From Amphiura filiformis (taxonomy: Eukaryota; Echinodermata; Ophiuroidea; Amphilepidida; Amphiuridae): DNA of 64,000 bases. Under the pieces are notes generated by a model. That model was not told the DNA's origin, ran no database searches, and was given only the letters and a program-made list of their open reading frames with translations. How positions within the stretch are numbered: the first letter of the stretch is position 1; each line of letters begins with the position of its first letter. A program made the position numbers and the translations under genes. The stretch spans positions 372,001 to 436,000 of the forward strand of contig NW_027305502.1 of assembly GCF_039555335.1 (NCBI RefSeq), given 5' to 3'. Shown piece by piece: positions 11,500 through 22,787 of the stretch.

Positions 11500-12176
11500 C
11501 CGTAAACTTTGGAGTCCCACAGGGAACAATACTAGGGCCTCTCCTATTTACCATGTAGATCAATAATATATCAAGTGTTATTACACCCATCTTGACTCCA
11601 AGGTAACATTATATGCTGATGACACTGCTATATTTGTTAGAGCTGAAACTATCAGTAATTATCATGACATCCTGAACAATGAACTCACCCCTGTTGCTGA
11701 GTGGCTAAACAACAACTTCCTCACGCCCAATGTTAAGAAAGCAAGGGGATGATTCTAGATACTACTCAAAATACTTGAATGAAAATCGAGAATGTTGAAA
11801 AGCTCATTTGGTCATTTGGTAATGGTTTGTTAAGAGGCTGAGATTTAAGGTTAAGAAAGCTGAGAAAACTCTCATTCTTTTATATAAAACTCTCTTATCA
11901 TTCCGCAACTTGATCATTGCGATACTGTCTGTGGCAACGCTGCTAGACATCCATCAGCAGGCCTGATAAGCTCCAAAATGCAGCTGGTAAAATCATACTG
12001 TGGCTCCTATTTAGATATCCCACCGAAGAAGTTCTCAGTAATCTGAAATGGGATAAACTTGCCGTCGTAATTTCCATCTCAATAATATTATAATGATGTA
12101 TAAAAGTCTTTGTAATCTGCTCCCAGCTCCCATGTGCAATATTTTTTCACACAGTCGCCATCAGGGTCGCAAGGTA
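11500..12176 (+). pseudogene. Non-LTR retrotransposon RT fragment, copy 1
   Basis: Conceptual translation shows FGVPQGTILGPLLF, then, after a frameshift, YADDT (RT catalytic motif), then a C-terminal stretch with YKSLCNLLPAPM, as in jockey/CR1-like LINEs. In-frame stops (TAG right after LLFTM) and frameshifts make it a relic. The 5' end is replaced by the CTT tract. Confidence 0.85.
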
Positions 12177-12279
12177 ACCTGGGTAACCATTCTCCTCATT
12201 CTTATTCTCATTCATACTTATCTATGCCTGTGGAACAGGGCATAGATATTCTCCTTATGCTCTTTAGTCTTCTCCTTTT

Positions 12280-13258
12280 TATATATGCCTGTGGAACAGG
12301 GCATATATATTCTCCTTATGCTCTTTAGTCTTCTCCGTTTCCTTCTTCTCCTTTTCCTCCTCCTCACGCTTCACATTGACAGGGCTAGGTCCAAAACTAC
12401 AAGGGCCCCAGGGCTCATACTTGGCACACTTAATGGCCCCACCCCAAAGATGTGCCTTTTAGGGGTCAAGGTCATGTCAAGGTCGTCTAAGTATATATTG
12501 TTGGATTGTCATCATATTTGGTGGATGTGATCACGATCGAATGCCAATTATGGTCAAGGTCATGTCAAGGTCATCAGAGCAAAAATTGTTGGATTGTCAT
12601 CAAACTTGGTTGATGAGATCACCATCGAGTGCCGAAAATGGTCAAGGTCATATCAAGGTCATCCGAGTATAGATTATTGGATTGCCACCAAACTTGGTGC
12701 ATGGGATCACCATCGAATACCCAAAATGGTCAAGGTCATGTCAAGGTCATCAGAGTAAAGATTATTGGATTGCCACCAAACTTGGTGCATGGGATCATAA
12801 TCGAATGCCAAAAATGGTCAAGGTCATGTCAATGTCATCAGAGTAAAGATTGTTAGATTGTAACCAAACTTGGTGAATGAGATCACCATCGAGCGCCAAT
12901 ATTGGTCAAGGTCATGTCAAGGTCATCCGAGTATAGACTGTTGGATTGTCACCAAATTTGGTGCATGGGATCACCATCGAATACCCAAAATGGTCAAGGT
13001 CATGTCAAGGTCATGAGAGTAAAAAAATTTGGATTGTCACCAAATTTGGTGCATGGGATCACCATCGAATGCCAAAAATGGATAAGGTCATGTCAAGGTC
13101 ATCAGAGTAAAGATTGTTGGATTGTACCCAAACTACGTGGATGATATCACCACCGAGTGCCAATGATGGTCAAGGTCATGTCAAGGTCATTGGGGGTTAG
13201 GGTGGGAATCACAGGCATATATATTCGTGTTTGCTCAAACACAACAGTGCCATCTAGT
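12280..13258. mobile_element. Hairpin/CTAG element, family F1a, nested in F1b
   Basis: 979 bp present in unit 1 but absent from the same site in unit 2 (15910: cctttt|ccttctcc). It starts TATATATGCC, pairing with GGCATATATA, and ends CATCTAGT. Its two ends share the variant 'ggcatatatattc', whereas F1b has 'ggcatagatattc' at both ends. The core is nine copies of an 88-bp tandem repeat. Confidence 0.8.
12465..13190. repeat. 88-bp tandem repeat rich in AGGTCA half sites
   Basis: Nine units, each with 'ggtcaaggtcatgtcaaggtca' or a close variant at about 12467, 12553, 12640, 12728, 12816, 12905, 12992, 13080 and 13168, followed by 'gattgttggattgtcaccaa' and 'gggatcaccatcgaat'. Six of the nine keep AGGTCA-N5-AGGTCA intact with TGTCA as spacer (one more has TATCA). 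Confidence 0.92.
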
Positions 13259-13811
13259 CCTTCTCCTCCTTCTTCTCACGCTTCATATTAACAGGACTAT
13301 CTCCAAAACTACAAGGGCCCCATGGCTCATATTTGGCACACTTAATGGGCCTACCCCATAGATGTGCCTTTTGCCCATTTTGGCCCCATAGGTCAAAGGT
13401 CACGGGCCCCAGGGGCCCAAATGTAAAAATACAAAGCATGCCGTTTCTCATCAAATAAAGCAGCCTCAGGGCCCTGAATTGGTGCACTGATAGCCCCAGG
13501 AGTACTCTATATTTACATGTATACATGAGCCCCATATGTCATATATTATGGGCCCCAGGGCCCCAAATGTTAAAAAAAAGGGGCAACAGTTTGACAAGGT
13601 TAGCTGTGAAACTACAAGGGCACTAGGGCTCATATGTGGCACACGTATGGGCCTGAACTTGTAGATATGCATTTCACCAATTATGGCCCCAGATTTTTAA
13701 GGCTAGGGGCCCAGAGGCCCAAATGTTAAAACAAAGGGCCGGCCGTTTCTCAGCAAATAAAGTAGCTACAGGGCTCAGATTTGGTACACAGATAGGTTTT
13801 CAGTGTAGGGT

Positions 13812-14112
13812 GATGGAACAGCCATTAAAGGGACACTCCGTTTTGGGATTAAAGGGATATTCAGATTTTTTGATTTTTTTTTTTTGATTTTTTTTTTGTA
13901 TGGAACATGTTTGTTGCATTATTTAAGGAGGAGCGCCCTCAAGCGTTTACACAGCAAATGCAATTAAAGGGCTATTATTTGATTTTTAATTAATTAATTT
14001 TAATTTTTTGTTGGTATACTGATAGCCCTTTTAGAATATGGGGTGTCAGTGGGTGTTAGGGTGATGGAACAGCCATTAAAGGGACACTCCGTTTTGGGAT
14101 TAAAGGGGTATT

Positions 14113-14151
<39 letters not shown>

Positions 14152-14825
14152 TTTTTTGTATGGAACGTGTTTGTTGCATTATTTAAGGAGGAGCGCCCTC
14201 AAGCGTTTACACAGCAAATCCAATTAAAGGGCAATTATTTGATTTTTAATTAATTAATTAATTTTAATTTTTTTTTTTTTTGTTTTCTGATAGCCCTTTT
14301 AGAATATGGGGTGTCAGTGGGTGTTAGGGTGTTGGAACAGCAATTAAAGGGCCGCTCCGTTTCGGGATTAAAGGGTATTCAGATTTTTTGATTTTTTTTG
14401 TTTTGTTTTTTGATTTTTTTTTTGTATGGAACGTGTTTGTTGCATTATTTAAGGAGGAGCGCCCTCAAGCGTTTACACAGCAAATGCAATTAAAGGGCTA
14501 TTATTTGATTTTTAATTAATTAATTAATTAAATTTTTTTTTTTTTTGGTATACTGATAGCCCTTTTAGAATATGGGGTGTCAGTGGGTGTTAGGGTGATG
14601 GAACAGCCATTAAAGGACACTCCGTTTTGGGATTAAAGGGGTATTCAGATTTTTGATTTTTTTTTTTGATTTTTTTGTATGGAACATGTTTGTTGCATTA
14701 TTTAAGGAGGAGCGCCCTCAAGCGTTTACACAGCAAATGCAATTAAAGGGGTATTATTTGATTTTTAATTAATTAATTTATTTCAATTTTTTTCGTTGGT
14801 ATACTGATAGCCCTTTTAGAACATG
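13812..14825. repeat. About 260-bp tandem repeat, four copies
   Basis: Units begin near 13819, 14061, 14330 and 14596 with 'gtgatggaacagccattaaa', then a T-rich run, 'ggaggagcgccctcaagcg', (TTAA)n and 'tgatagcccttttagaa'. The same four-copy block recurs at 16457-17456. Confidence 0.92.
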
Positions 14826-14930
14826 GGGTGCCATGATGGATTAAGAGTGTCATGGTGGGTTAAGGGGGTTAGGGTGGGAAACACAGGCATAGATATTCGT
14901 GTTTGGTCAAACACAACTGTGCCATCTAGT

Positions 14931-15126
14931 CTCTTTTTCTTTTTCTTTCTCTTTTTTTTCTTTTTCTTTCTCATTCTCATTCCGATTCTGATTCCGATTT
15001 TGATTCTCATTCTCTTCTCATTTTGATTCCGATTCTTCTTCTTCTTCTTCTTCTTCTTCTTCTTCTTCTTCTTCTTCTTCTTCTTCTTCTTCTTCTTCTT
15101 CTTCTTCTTCTTCTTCTTCTTCTTCT
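14931..15126. repeat. Compound C/T, GATTCC and CTT microsatellite
   Basis: Links the F1b end to the second RT fragment: 'ctctttttc', then 'ctcattccgattctgattcc', then a run of CTT. The equivalent tract after copy 2 is 17562-17764. Confidence 0.9.
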
Positions 15127-15130
15127 GCTG

Positions 15131-15800
15131 CAGTAAACTTTGGAGTCCCACAGGGAACAATACTAGGGCCTCTCCTATTTACCATGTAGATCAATAATAT
15201 ATCAAGTGTTATTACACCCATCTTGACTCCAAGGTAACATTATATGCTGATGACACTGCTATATTTGTTAGAGCTGAAACTATCAGTAATTATCATGACA
15301 TCCTGAACAATGAACTCACCCTTGTTGCTGAGTGGCTAAACAACAACTTCCTCACGCCCAATGTTAAGAAAGCAAGGGGATGATTCTAGATACTACTCAA
15401 AATACTTGAATGAAAATCGAGAATGTTGAAAAGCTCATTTGGTCATTTGGTAATGGTTTGTTAAGAGGCTGAGATTTAAGGTTAAGAAAGCTGAGAAAAC
15501 TCTCATTCTTTTATATAAAACTCTCTTATCATTCCGCAACTTGATCATTGCGATACTGTCTGTGGCAACGCTGCTAGACATCCATCAGCAGGCCTGATAA
15601 GCTCCAAAATGCAGCTGGTAAAATCATACTGTGGCTCCTATTTAGATATCCCACCGAAGAAGTTCTCAGTAATCTGAAATGGGATAAACTTGCCGTCGTA
15701 ATTTCCATCTCAATAATATTATAATGATGTATAAAAGTCTTTGTAATCTGCTCCCAGCTCCCATGTGCAATATTTTTTTACACAGTCGCCATCAGGGTCG
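15131..15800 (+). pseudogene. Non-LTR RT fragment, copy 2
   Basis: Almost identical to 11500-12176, including the same stops and frameshifts. It is a duplicate of a dead fragment, not an independent insertion. Confidence 0.85.
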
Positions 15801-15849
15801 CAAGGTAACCTGGGTAACCATTCTCCTCATTCTTATTCTCATTCATACT

Positions 15850-17561
15850 TATCTATGCCTGTGGAACAGGGCATAGATATTCTCCTTATGCTCTTTAGTC
15901 TTCTCCTTTTCCTTCTCCTCCTTCTTCTCACGCTTCATATTAACAGGACTATCTCCAAAACTACAAGGGCCCCATGGCTCATATTTGGCACACTTAATGG
16001 GCCTACCCCATAGATGTGCCTTTTGCCCATTTTGGCCCCATAGGTCAAAGCTCACGGGCCCCAGGGGCCCAAATGTAAAAATACAAAGCATGCCGTTTCT
16101 CATCAAATAAAGCAGCCTCAGGGCCCTGAATTGGTGCACTGATAGCCCCAGGAGTACTCTATATTTACATGTATACATGAGCCCCATATGTCATATATTA
16201 TGGGCCCCAGGGCCCCAAATGTTAAAAAAGGGGCAACAGTTTGACAAGGTTAGCTGTGAAACTACAAGGGCACTAGGGCTCATATGTGGCACACGTATGG
16301 GCCCGAACTTGTAGATATGCATTTCACCAATTATGGCCCCAGATTTTTAAGGCTAGGGGCCCAGAGGCCCAAATGTTAAAACAAAGGGCCGGCCGTTTCT
16401 CAGCAAATAAAGTAGCTACAGGGCTCAGATTTGGTACACAGATAGGTTTTCAGTGTAGGGTGATGGAACAGCCATTAAAGGGACACTCCGTTTTGGGATT
16501 AAAGGGATATTCAGATTTTTGATTTTTTTTTTTTGATTTTTTTGTATGGAACATGTTTGTTGCATTATTTAAGGAGGAGCGCCCTCAAGCGTTTACACAG
16601 CAAATGCAATTAAAGGGCTATTATTTGATTTTTAATTAATTAATTTTAATTTTTTGTTGGTATACTGATAGCCCTTTTAGAATATGGGGTGTCAGTGGGT
16701 GTTAGGGTGATGGAACAGCCATTAAAGGGACACTCCGTTTTGGGATTAAAGGGGTATTCAGATTTTTTTTTTTTTTTTTTTAATTTTTTTTTTTGTATGG
16801 AACGTGTTTGTTGCATTATTTAAGGAGGAGCGCCCTCAAGCGTTTACACAGCAAATCCAATTAAAGGGCAATTATTTGATTTTTAATTAATTAATTAATT
16901 TTAATTTTTTTTTTTGGTATACTGATAGCCCTTTTAGAATATGGGGTGTCAGTGGGTGTTAGGGTGATGGAACAGCCATTAAAGGACACTCCGTTTCGGG
17001 ATTAAAGGGTATTCAGATTTTTTGATTTTTTTTTTGTTTTTTTTTTGATTTTTTTTGTATGGAACGTGTTTGTTGCATTATTTAAGGAGGAGCGCCCTCA
17101 AGCGTTTACACAGCAAATGCAATTAAAGGGCTATTATTTGATTTTTAATTAATTAATTAATTAAATTTTTTTTTTTTGGTATACTGATAGCCCTTTTAGA
17201 ATATGGGGTGTCAGTGGGTGTTAGGGTGATGGAACAGCCATTAAAGGGACACTCCGTTTTGGGATTAAAGGGTATTCAGATTTTTGATTTTTTTTTTTTG
17301 ATTTTTTTGTATGGAACATGTTTGTTGCATTATTTAAGGAGGAGCGCCCTCAAGCGTTTACACAGCAAATGCAATTAAAGGGTATTATTTGATTTTTAAT
17401 TAATTAATTTATTTCAATTTTTTTCGTTGGTATACTGATAGCCCTTTTAGAACATGGGGTGCCATGATGGATTAAGAGTGTCATGGTGGGTTAAGGGGGT
17501 TAGGGTGGGAAACACAGGCATAGATATTCGTGTTTGGTCAAACACAACTGTGCCATCTAGT
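15850..17561. mobile_element. Hairpin/CTAG element, family F1b, copy 2 (uninterrupted)
   Basis: 1712 bp from TATCTATGCC to CATCTAGT, with the same GGGCCC-rich region and four tandem repeats (16457-17456) as copy 1 but without F1a. It is the best reference copy of the family in the window. Confidence 0.78.
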
Positions 17562-17768
17562 CTCTTTTTCTTTTTCTTTCTCTTTTTTTCTCTTTTTCTT
17601 TCTCATTCTCATTCCGATTCTGATTCCGATTTTGATTCTCATTCTCTTCTCATTTTGATTCCGATTCTTCTTCTTCTTCTTCTTCTTCTTCTTCTTCTTC
17701 TTCTTCTTCTTCTTCTTCTTCTTCTTCTTCTTCTTCTTCTTCTTCTTCTTCTTCTTCTTCTTCTGCTG

Positions 17769-18440
17769 CAGTAAACTTTGGAGTCCCACAGGGAACAATA
17801 CTAGGGCCTCTCCTATTTACCATGTAGATCAATAATATATCAAGTGTTATTACACCCATCTTGACTCCAAGGTAACATTATATGCTGATGACACTGCTAT
17901 ATTTGTTAGAGCTGAAACTATCAGTAATTATCATGACATCCTGAACAATGAACTCACCCTTGTTGCTGAGTGGCTAAACAACAACTTCCTCACGCCCAAT
18001 GTTAAGAAAGCAAGGGGATGATTCTAGATACTACTCAAAATACTTGAATGAAAATCGAGAATGTTGAAAAGCTCATTTGGTCATTTGGTAATGGTTTGTT
18101 AAGAGGCTGAGATTTAAGGTTAAGAAAGCTGAGAAAACTCTCATTCTTTTATATAAAACTCTCTTATCATTCCGCAACTTGATTATTGCGATACTGTCTG
18201 TGGCAACGCTGCTAGACATCCATCAGCAGGCCTGATAAACTCCAAAATGCAGCTGGTAAAATCATACTGTGGCTCCTATTTAGATATCCCACCGAAGAAG
18301 TTCTCAGTAATCTGAAATGGGATAAACTTGCCGTCGTAATTTCCATCTCAATAATAATAATGATGTATAAAAGTCTTCGTAATCTGCTCCCAGCTCCCAT
18401 GTGCAATATTTTTTCACACAGTCGCCATCAGGGTCGCAAG
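17769..18440 (+). pseudogene. Non-LTR RT fragment, copy 3
   Basis: Same relic as the other two copies. It is followed at 18485 by the unoccupied F1b site, then C/T and GATTCT microsatellite. Confidence 0.85.
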
Positions 18441-18485
18441 GTAACCTGGGTAACCATTCTCCTCATTCTTATTCTCATTCATACT

Positions 18486-18779
18486 CTCTTTTTCTTTCTC
18501 TTTCTTTTTTTCCGATTCTGATTCTGATTCTCATTATGATTCTCATTCCGATTCTGATTCTGATTCTGATTCTCATTCCGATTCTGATTCTGATTCTGAT
18601 TCTTATTCTTATTCTTATTCCTTATTTCTATTTCTTACTTCTTACCTCTTACTTCTTATTTCTTATTTCTTATTTCTTATTTCTTATTTCTTATTTCTTA
18701 TTTCTTATTTCTTATTTCTTATTTCTTATTTCTTATTTCTTATTTCTTATTTCTTATTTCTTATTTCTTATTTCTTATT
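18486..18779. repeat. GATTCT and TTATTTC microsatellites
   Basis: A (GATTCT/C)n block (about 18512-18600) is followed by about 17 TTATTTC heptamers to 18779. Confidence 0.95.
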
Positions 18780-19630
18780 AGTCCAGCCGAGCAACGGCTG
18801 GACTCTTGCATCCCAGCGGTTTCTGCTTCTTCTTTAGTCCAGCCGAGCAACGGCTGGACTCTTGCATCCCAGTGGTTTCTGCTTCTTCTTAGTCCAGCCG
18901 AGCAACGGCTGGACTCTTGCATCCCAGCGGTTTCTGCTTCTTCTTTCTTTCTTTCTTTCTTTCTTTCTGTCAACATTTGATATAATTGGCTCTAGCTCCC
19001 TAATTATTTGACCGATTATAACCAAACTTGGGCAAAGGCTCCACTACCCCAGCCTTTACATTTGACATGACCCATTTGGGGTCAAATGTCACGCATGAGT
19101 AATTTTGGCTAAAAATGCGAATTTTACCAAAAATGCTTCTTCTTTTGGATCATCAGAATAATGCCAAAATGACTATAGCATTGGGTGCATATAGGGTTAT
19201 AATCAGATTTGGCTTGAACATAGGGAGGGGTCTGTTTTGGGGTCAAAAGGGGTAAAATTTTGAAATTTGCCCAATTCAAACGAAAATTAGTATATGTAAT
19301 CACGGTATGGTTCAAAATATGATGGAGGTCATTTCAAGGTCACCAGAGGTCAACCAAAGGTCAAAATGGGCCAAATTCCAAAATTCGTCCAATTTAAGTC
19401 TAAATTAGAATATGTAATATTGATATGAGTTCAAACAAAATGGAGGTCATTTCAAGGTCATCAGAGGTCAACAAAGGTCAAATTATTTTATTAGATAGAT
19501 TGTTATCAAACGTAATGCCAACATTTTTCACGAAAAGGCAATTGTGTTACAAATCTTTTCAAGGTCATAAGAGGTCACTTCAAGGTCACGGCTGGACTTC
19601 GCAGCCTTCTGAGGATGCAATATATCTAGT
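18780..19630. mobile_element. Hairpin/CTAG element, family F3, with three stacked heads
   Basis: The head AGTCCAGCCG-agcaa-CGGCTGGACT occurs at 18780, 18836 and 18891, each followed by 'cttgcatccca' and a C/T run. The tail at 19588-19630 repeats 'cggctggact', then 'ggatgcaatatatCTAGT'. The core has AGGTCA half sites spaced as DR4 and DR5. The extra heads look like remains of nested insertions. Confidence 0.7.
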
Positions 19631-20489
19631 TCTTTACCTAGCCGGGACTGCGGCTAGGTCTTGAAATGCTATCGGTCGGTTTTTCTGGCAACAAATATAC
19701 ACATTTTTTTTTTCCAGCTCGGACATGCTTTGACCGATTTTGACCTAACTTGGTCACAATCATCATTGACTAAGACTATACATGTCACATTACTTTTAAT
19801 GGGTTAAAGGTCACAGAAGGGTCAAATGAGCCAAAAATGTGATTTGAGCTAAAAATGCTTTTCTTCCTACATAAAACATCATACAATAAATTCACTTGCA
19901 CATAAGGATCGGCTATATCTTGTGTCTATAGGGTTAACACAGAATTGGGGTCAAAGGTCATTAAGGGGAATTTCCGGTATAAAACCAAATATCTTCAAAA
20001 TGCTTCTTCTGCCACAAATTACATAGTACGATGACGTCACTTCCACATATGCATCGGCTATATCTAGTGCCTATAGGGTGTTCACAGAATTGGGGTCAAA
20101 GGTCATTAAGGGGTCATTTCCGGTCCGAGTCTAAAAAAGCTTTTAAAAATTATATCTGCTACATGCAACATAGTACGTTGATGCCATCTGCACTGACAGC
20201 ATGGTCATTACCCATTGCTTGGAGTCAAGGGTTAAATTTTGAAATAGCCACAATATTTGAAGTAATTTATCCGTTTTTGCCTACACATTTTTAGAAAAAG
20301 CACACCTTGTAGATATGTTCCTCCGATTTTACGAAACTAAAAATAAGTGGGACATACTGTAATAATTGGGTAATCCATAATTTTGCCTGTCAATTAGTGC
20401 CTGTCAATCATGAGATAAAATACTTGAGTAGCAGGGTACTCGAGAATCGTGACGCGTGAGAGATTAAGGTGGCGATTGGTGCACAGTAA

Positions 20490-20707
20490 TTATTTGGAAT
20501 TTTAAAGAGGGAGGAGAGATTATGTGAAACGGAGTGGGTGGGGTGGGGGCAGTAAGAGAGGAACTTGGGAGGTAAGGGGAGAGACAAATGGCGGAGGGTG
20601 AGAGAAAGAAGGAATAAGGTCGAGCCTATTATGGTTATGATGATGATGATGATGATGATATGATGATGATATGATGATCATGATGATGAATCATCATCAT
20701 GATGATG

Positions 20708-20739
<32 letters not shown>

Positions 20740-20754
20740 AAGGACGAACCGATC

Positions 20755-20848
<94 letters not shown>

Positions 20849-22560
20849 GATAGGGAATGATGACGACCATGATGATCATGCATGTATACATATTAATGTT
20901 TAGCGTTCAATTTCCAATTTTTATGAACTTTTCCTAGACCATGACATAAACCAGAATCGAGACATACAATAATTGGAAAGCGATACCGTTTGGGTGACGT
21001 GCGTGCCATGTGAGCAGTCATGTAAACATACACGCACTGCACTTTGAGATTCACCGCCTACTACCCACTCAACGTGTGCTGATCATGCTCATGATACTTT
21101 GAACATAAAGTGAAGTCATTTAATTATTTGGAATTCAAGAGAGGGGAAAGGAGAGATTGAGAGCCAGAAATTATTTGGAATTTAAGAGAGGGGGAAGTGG
21201 AGATTGAGAGAAATGATGGAAAGGGGAGTCGTGGAGGGAAGTAATAGATAAACTTGGAAGGTAAGGGGAGAAACAAATGGGGAGGGTAAGAAAAGGAGCA
21301 AGGTAGAGAGGGGTTTTAAAGTTACCCAGCAAAAGTCGCAATTTTATTTTAATAAACCTGAATACAATTAAGAGCAATTATTTGGAATATAAGAGGGAGA
21401 GGGGAAGGAGAGATTAAGAAGGCGATTAGTACAAAACAGTAATTATTTGGAATTTAAGAGAGGGAGGGAGAGATCACGAGAAACGGAGGGGTGGGGCCCG
21501 GGGTGGGGTGGGGGAAGTAATAGAGGAACTTGGGAGAGGGAGACAAATGGCGGGAGGGTGAGAGAAAGAAGGAGTAAGGGAGAAAGAGGGATCTTTAAAT
21601 TACCCAGGAAAAGTCGCATTTTTATTCTAATAAACCTTATAAATACAATAAAGACTAATTATTTGGAATTATAGAGAGGGAGAGAGGGGGAAGGAGAGAT
21701 TAAGGTGGCGATTAGTACAAAACACAGTATTTATTTGGAATTTAAGAGAGGGAGGGAGGGATCATGAGAAACGAAGGGGTGGGGTAGGGGAAGTAATAGA
21801 GGAACATGGGAGGGGGAGACAAATGGAGGGAGGGTGAGAGAAAGAAGAACTAAGGGAGTGAGAGAGGGGATCTTTAAATTACCCAGGAAAAGTCGCATTT
21901 TATGTTAACAAACCTTATCAATAGGCCTACAATAAAGAGTAATTATTTGGAATTTAAGAGAGAGAGGGGGGAAGCAGAGATTAAGGTGGCGATTGTTACA
22001 AAAAAAGTAATTATTTGGAATTGAAGAGAGGAGGGAGAAACGGAGGGTGGTGGGGAAGTAATAAAGGAACTTGGGAGGGGGAGATAAATGGCGGGATGGT
22101 GAGAGAAAGAAGGAGTAAGGTAGATGGGGTCTTTAAAGTTACTCAGCAAAAGTCGCATTTTTATTTTAATAATACAATAAAGATTATTTGGGGAAGCAGA
22201 GATTAAGATGGCGATTGGTACTAAACAGAGTAATAATAGTATTTGGAGTATTGAGAGGGGGAGATTATGAAAAACGGAGGGGTGGGGTAGGGAAATAATA
22301 GAGGAACTTGGGAGGTAAGGGGAGGGACAGCTGGCGGGAGGGTGAGAGAAAGGAGTAAGGTAGAGGGGTGGGGTTGGGGTCTTTAAAGTTACCCAGCAAA
22401 AGTCGCATTATTTTAATAAACCTTAATACAATAAAGAGTAATGATTTGAAATTTAAGAGAGAGGGAGGGGGAGAGGAGCGATTAAGGTGCCGATTGGTAC
22501 AAAACAGAGTAATTATTTGAAATTTAAGAGAGGGAGGGGGAGGTCATGAGAAACGGAGGG
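20490..22560. repeat. Purine-rich tandem array, about 280-bp unit
   Basis: The motif 'aattatttggaatttaagag' recurs at least ten times, in pairs about 65 and 215 bp apart, with 'gtggcgattngtacaaaaca' and 'acccagcaaaagtcgca' between. About six units, interrupted at 20636-21115 by a microsatellite and unique sequence. Confidence 0.88.
20636..20848. repeat. GATGAT/ATCATC microsatellite that switches strand
   Basis: (TGATGA)n turns into (ATCATC)n at about 20690-20712, so the two halves are complementary and can fold. A second long (TCA)n run follows at 20755-20848. Confidence 0.93.
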
Positions 22561-22787
22561 TTGAGTTGGGGGAAGGAGGGGGGGGAGAAAGAAGGAGGGA
22601 TTAAGGTGGTGATACAGGAATGATTATTACGACATTCTAAACATGAAAAAAATTATGACCCCAAAGGTCTAGGGGTCAAATGTTAAGTTTAAGATGAAAG
22701 GTCAAAGTTTAGCGTTTAAAGATCAAACTTTAAGACTGGCATTTCCGGCCCCGGCTAGGTCCAGATCTGTAGCCAGATCTAGTTCTT

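Larger units (their letters stand above)
12229..14930. mobile_element. Hairpin/CTAG element, family F1b, copy 1 (carries nested F1a)
   Basis: Starts TATCTATGCC, a 10-bp stem closing with GGCATAGATA, then a C/T tract; ends 'ggcatagatattcgtgtttg ... CATCTAGT'. Unit 3 of the array (around 18485) reads straight from 'ttcatact' to 'ctctttttc', an exact empty site, so the boundaries are well defined and no target duplication is seen. The core is GGGCCC-rich sequence plus four tandem repeats of about 260 bp. No protein is encoded. The design resembles HINE/Helentron-type rolling-circle derivatives, but this is inference. Confidence 0.75.
11500..18485. repeat. Segmental tandem array, three units each starting with an RT fragment
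   Basis: Near-identical RT fragments begin at 11502, 15133 and 17771. Steps are 3631 and 2638 bp; the difference is explained almost entirely by one extra 979-bp element (12280-13258) in unit 1. Unit 3 lacks the 1.7-kb element present in units 1 and 2. This suggests unequal crossing-over after insertion. Confidence 0.9.
19635..22783. mobile_element. Hairpin/CTAG element, family F2, enlarged copy
   Basis: Head TACCTAGCCG ... CGGCTAGGT at 19635-19659. Tail 'cggctaggtccagatctg' with a second hairpin (AGATCTG/CAGATCT) and CTAGT at 22779-22783. The normal size is about 975 bp; this copy holds an extra block of about 2.3 kb of other repeats (about 20300-22640). Confidence 0.7.

Noticed and set aside
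11136..11590. Poly-Ser, poly-Leu, poly-Phe, poly-Lys and poly-Glu proteins
   Set aside because: All five frames read through one CTT microsatellite; the same happens at 15 kb and 17.7 kb.
12465..13190. CRISPR-like array (regular repeats)
   Set aside because: The unit is a contiguous 88-bp tandem repeat without unique spacers, in an animal genome with no cas genes. The same applies to 42.2-43.6 kb and 62.8-64.0 kb.
11500..18440. The three RT fragments as an active retrotransposon
   Set aside because: All share the same stops and frameshifts and lack endonuclease and most of RT; they are duplicated debris.
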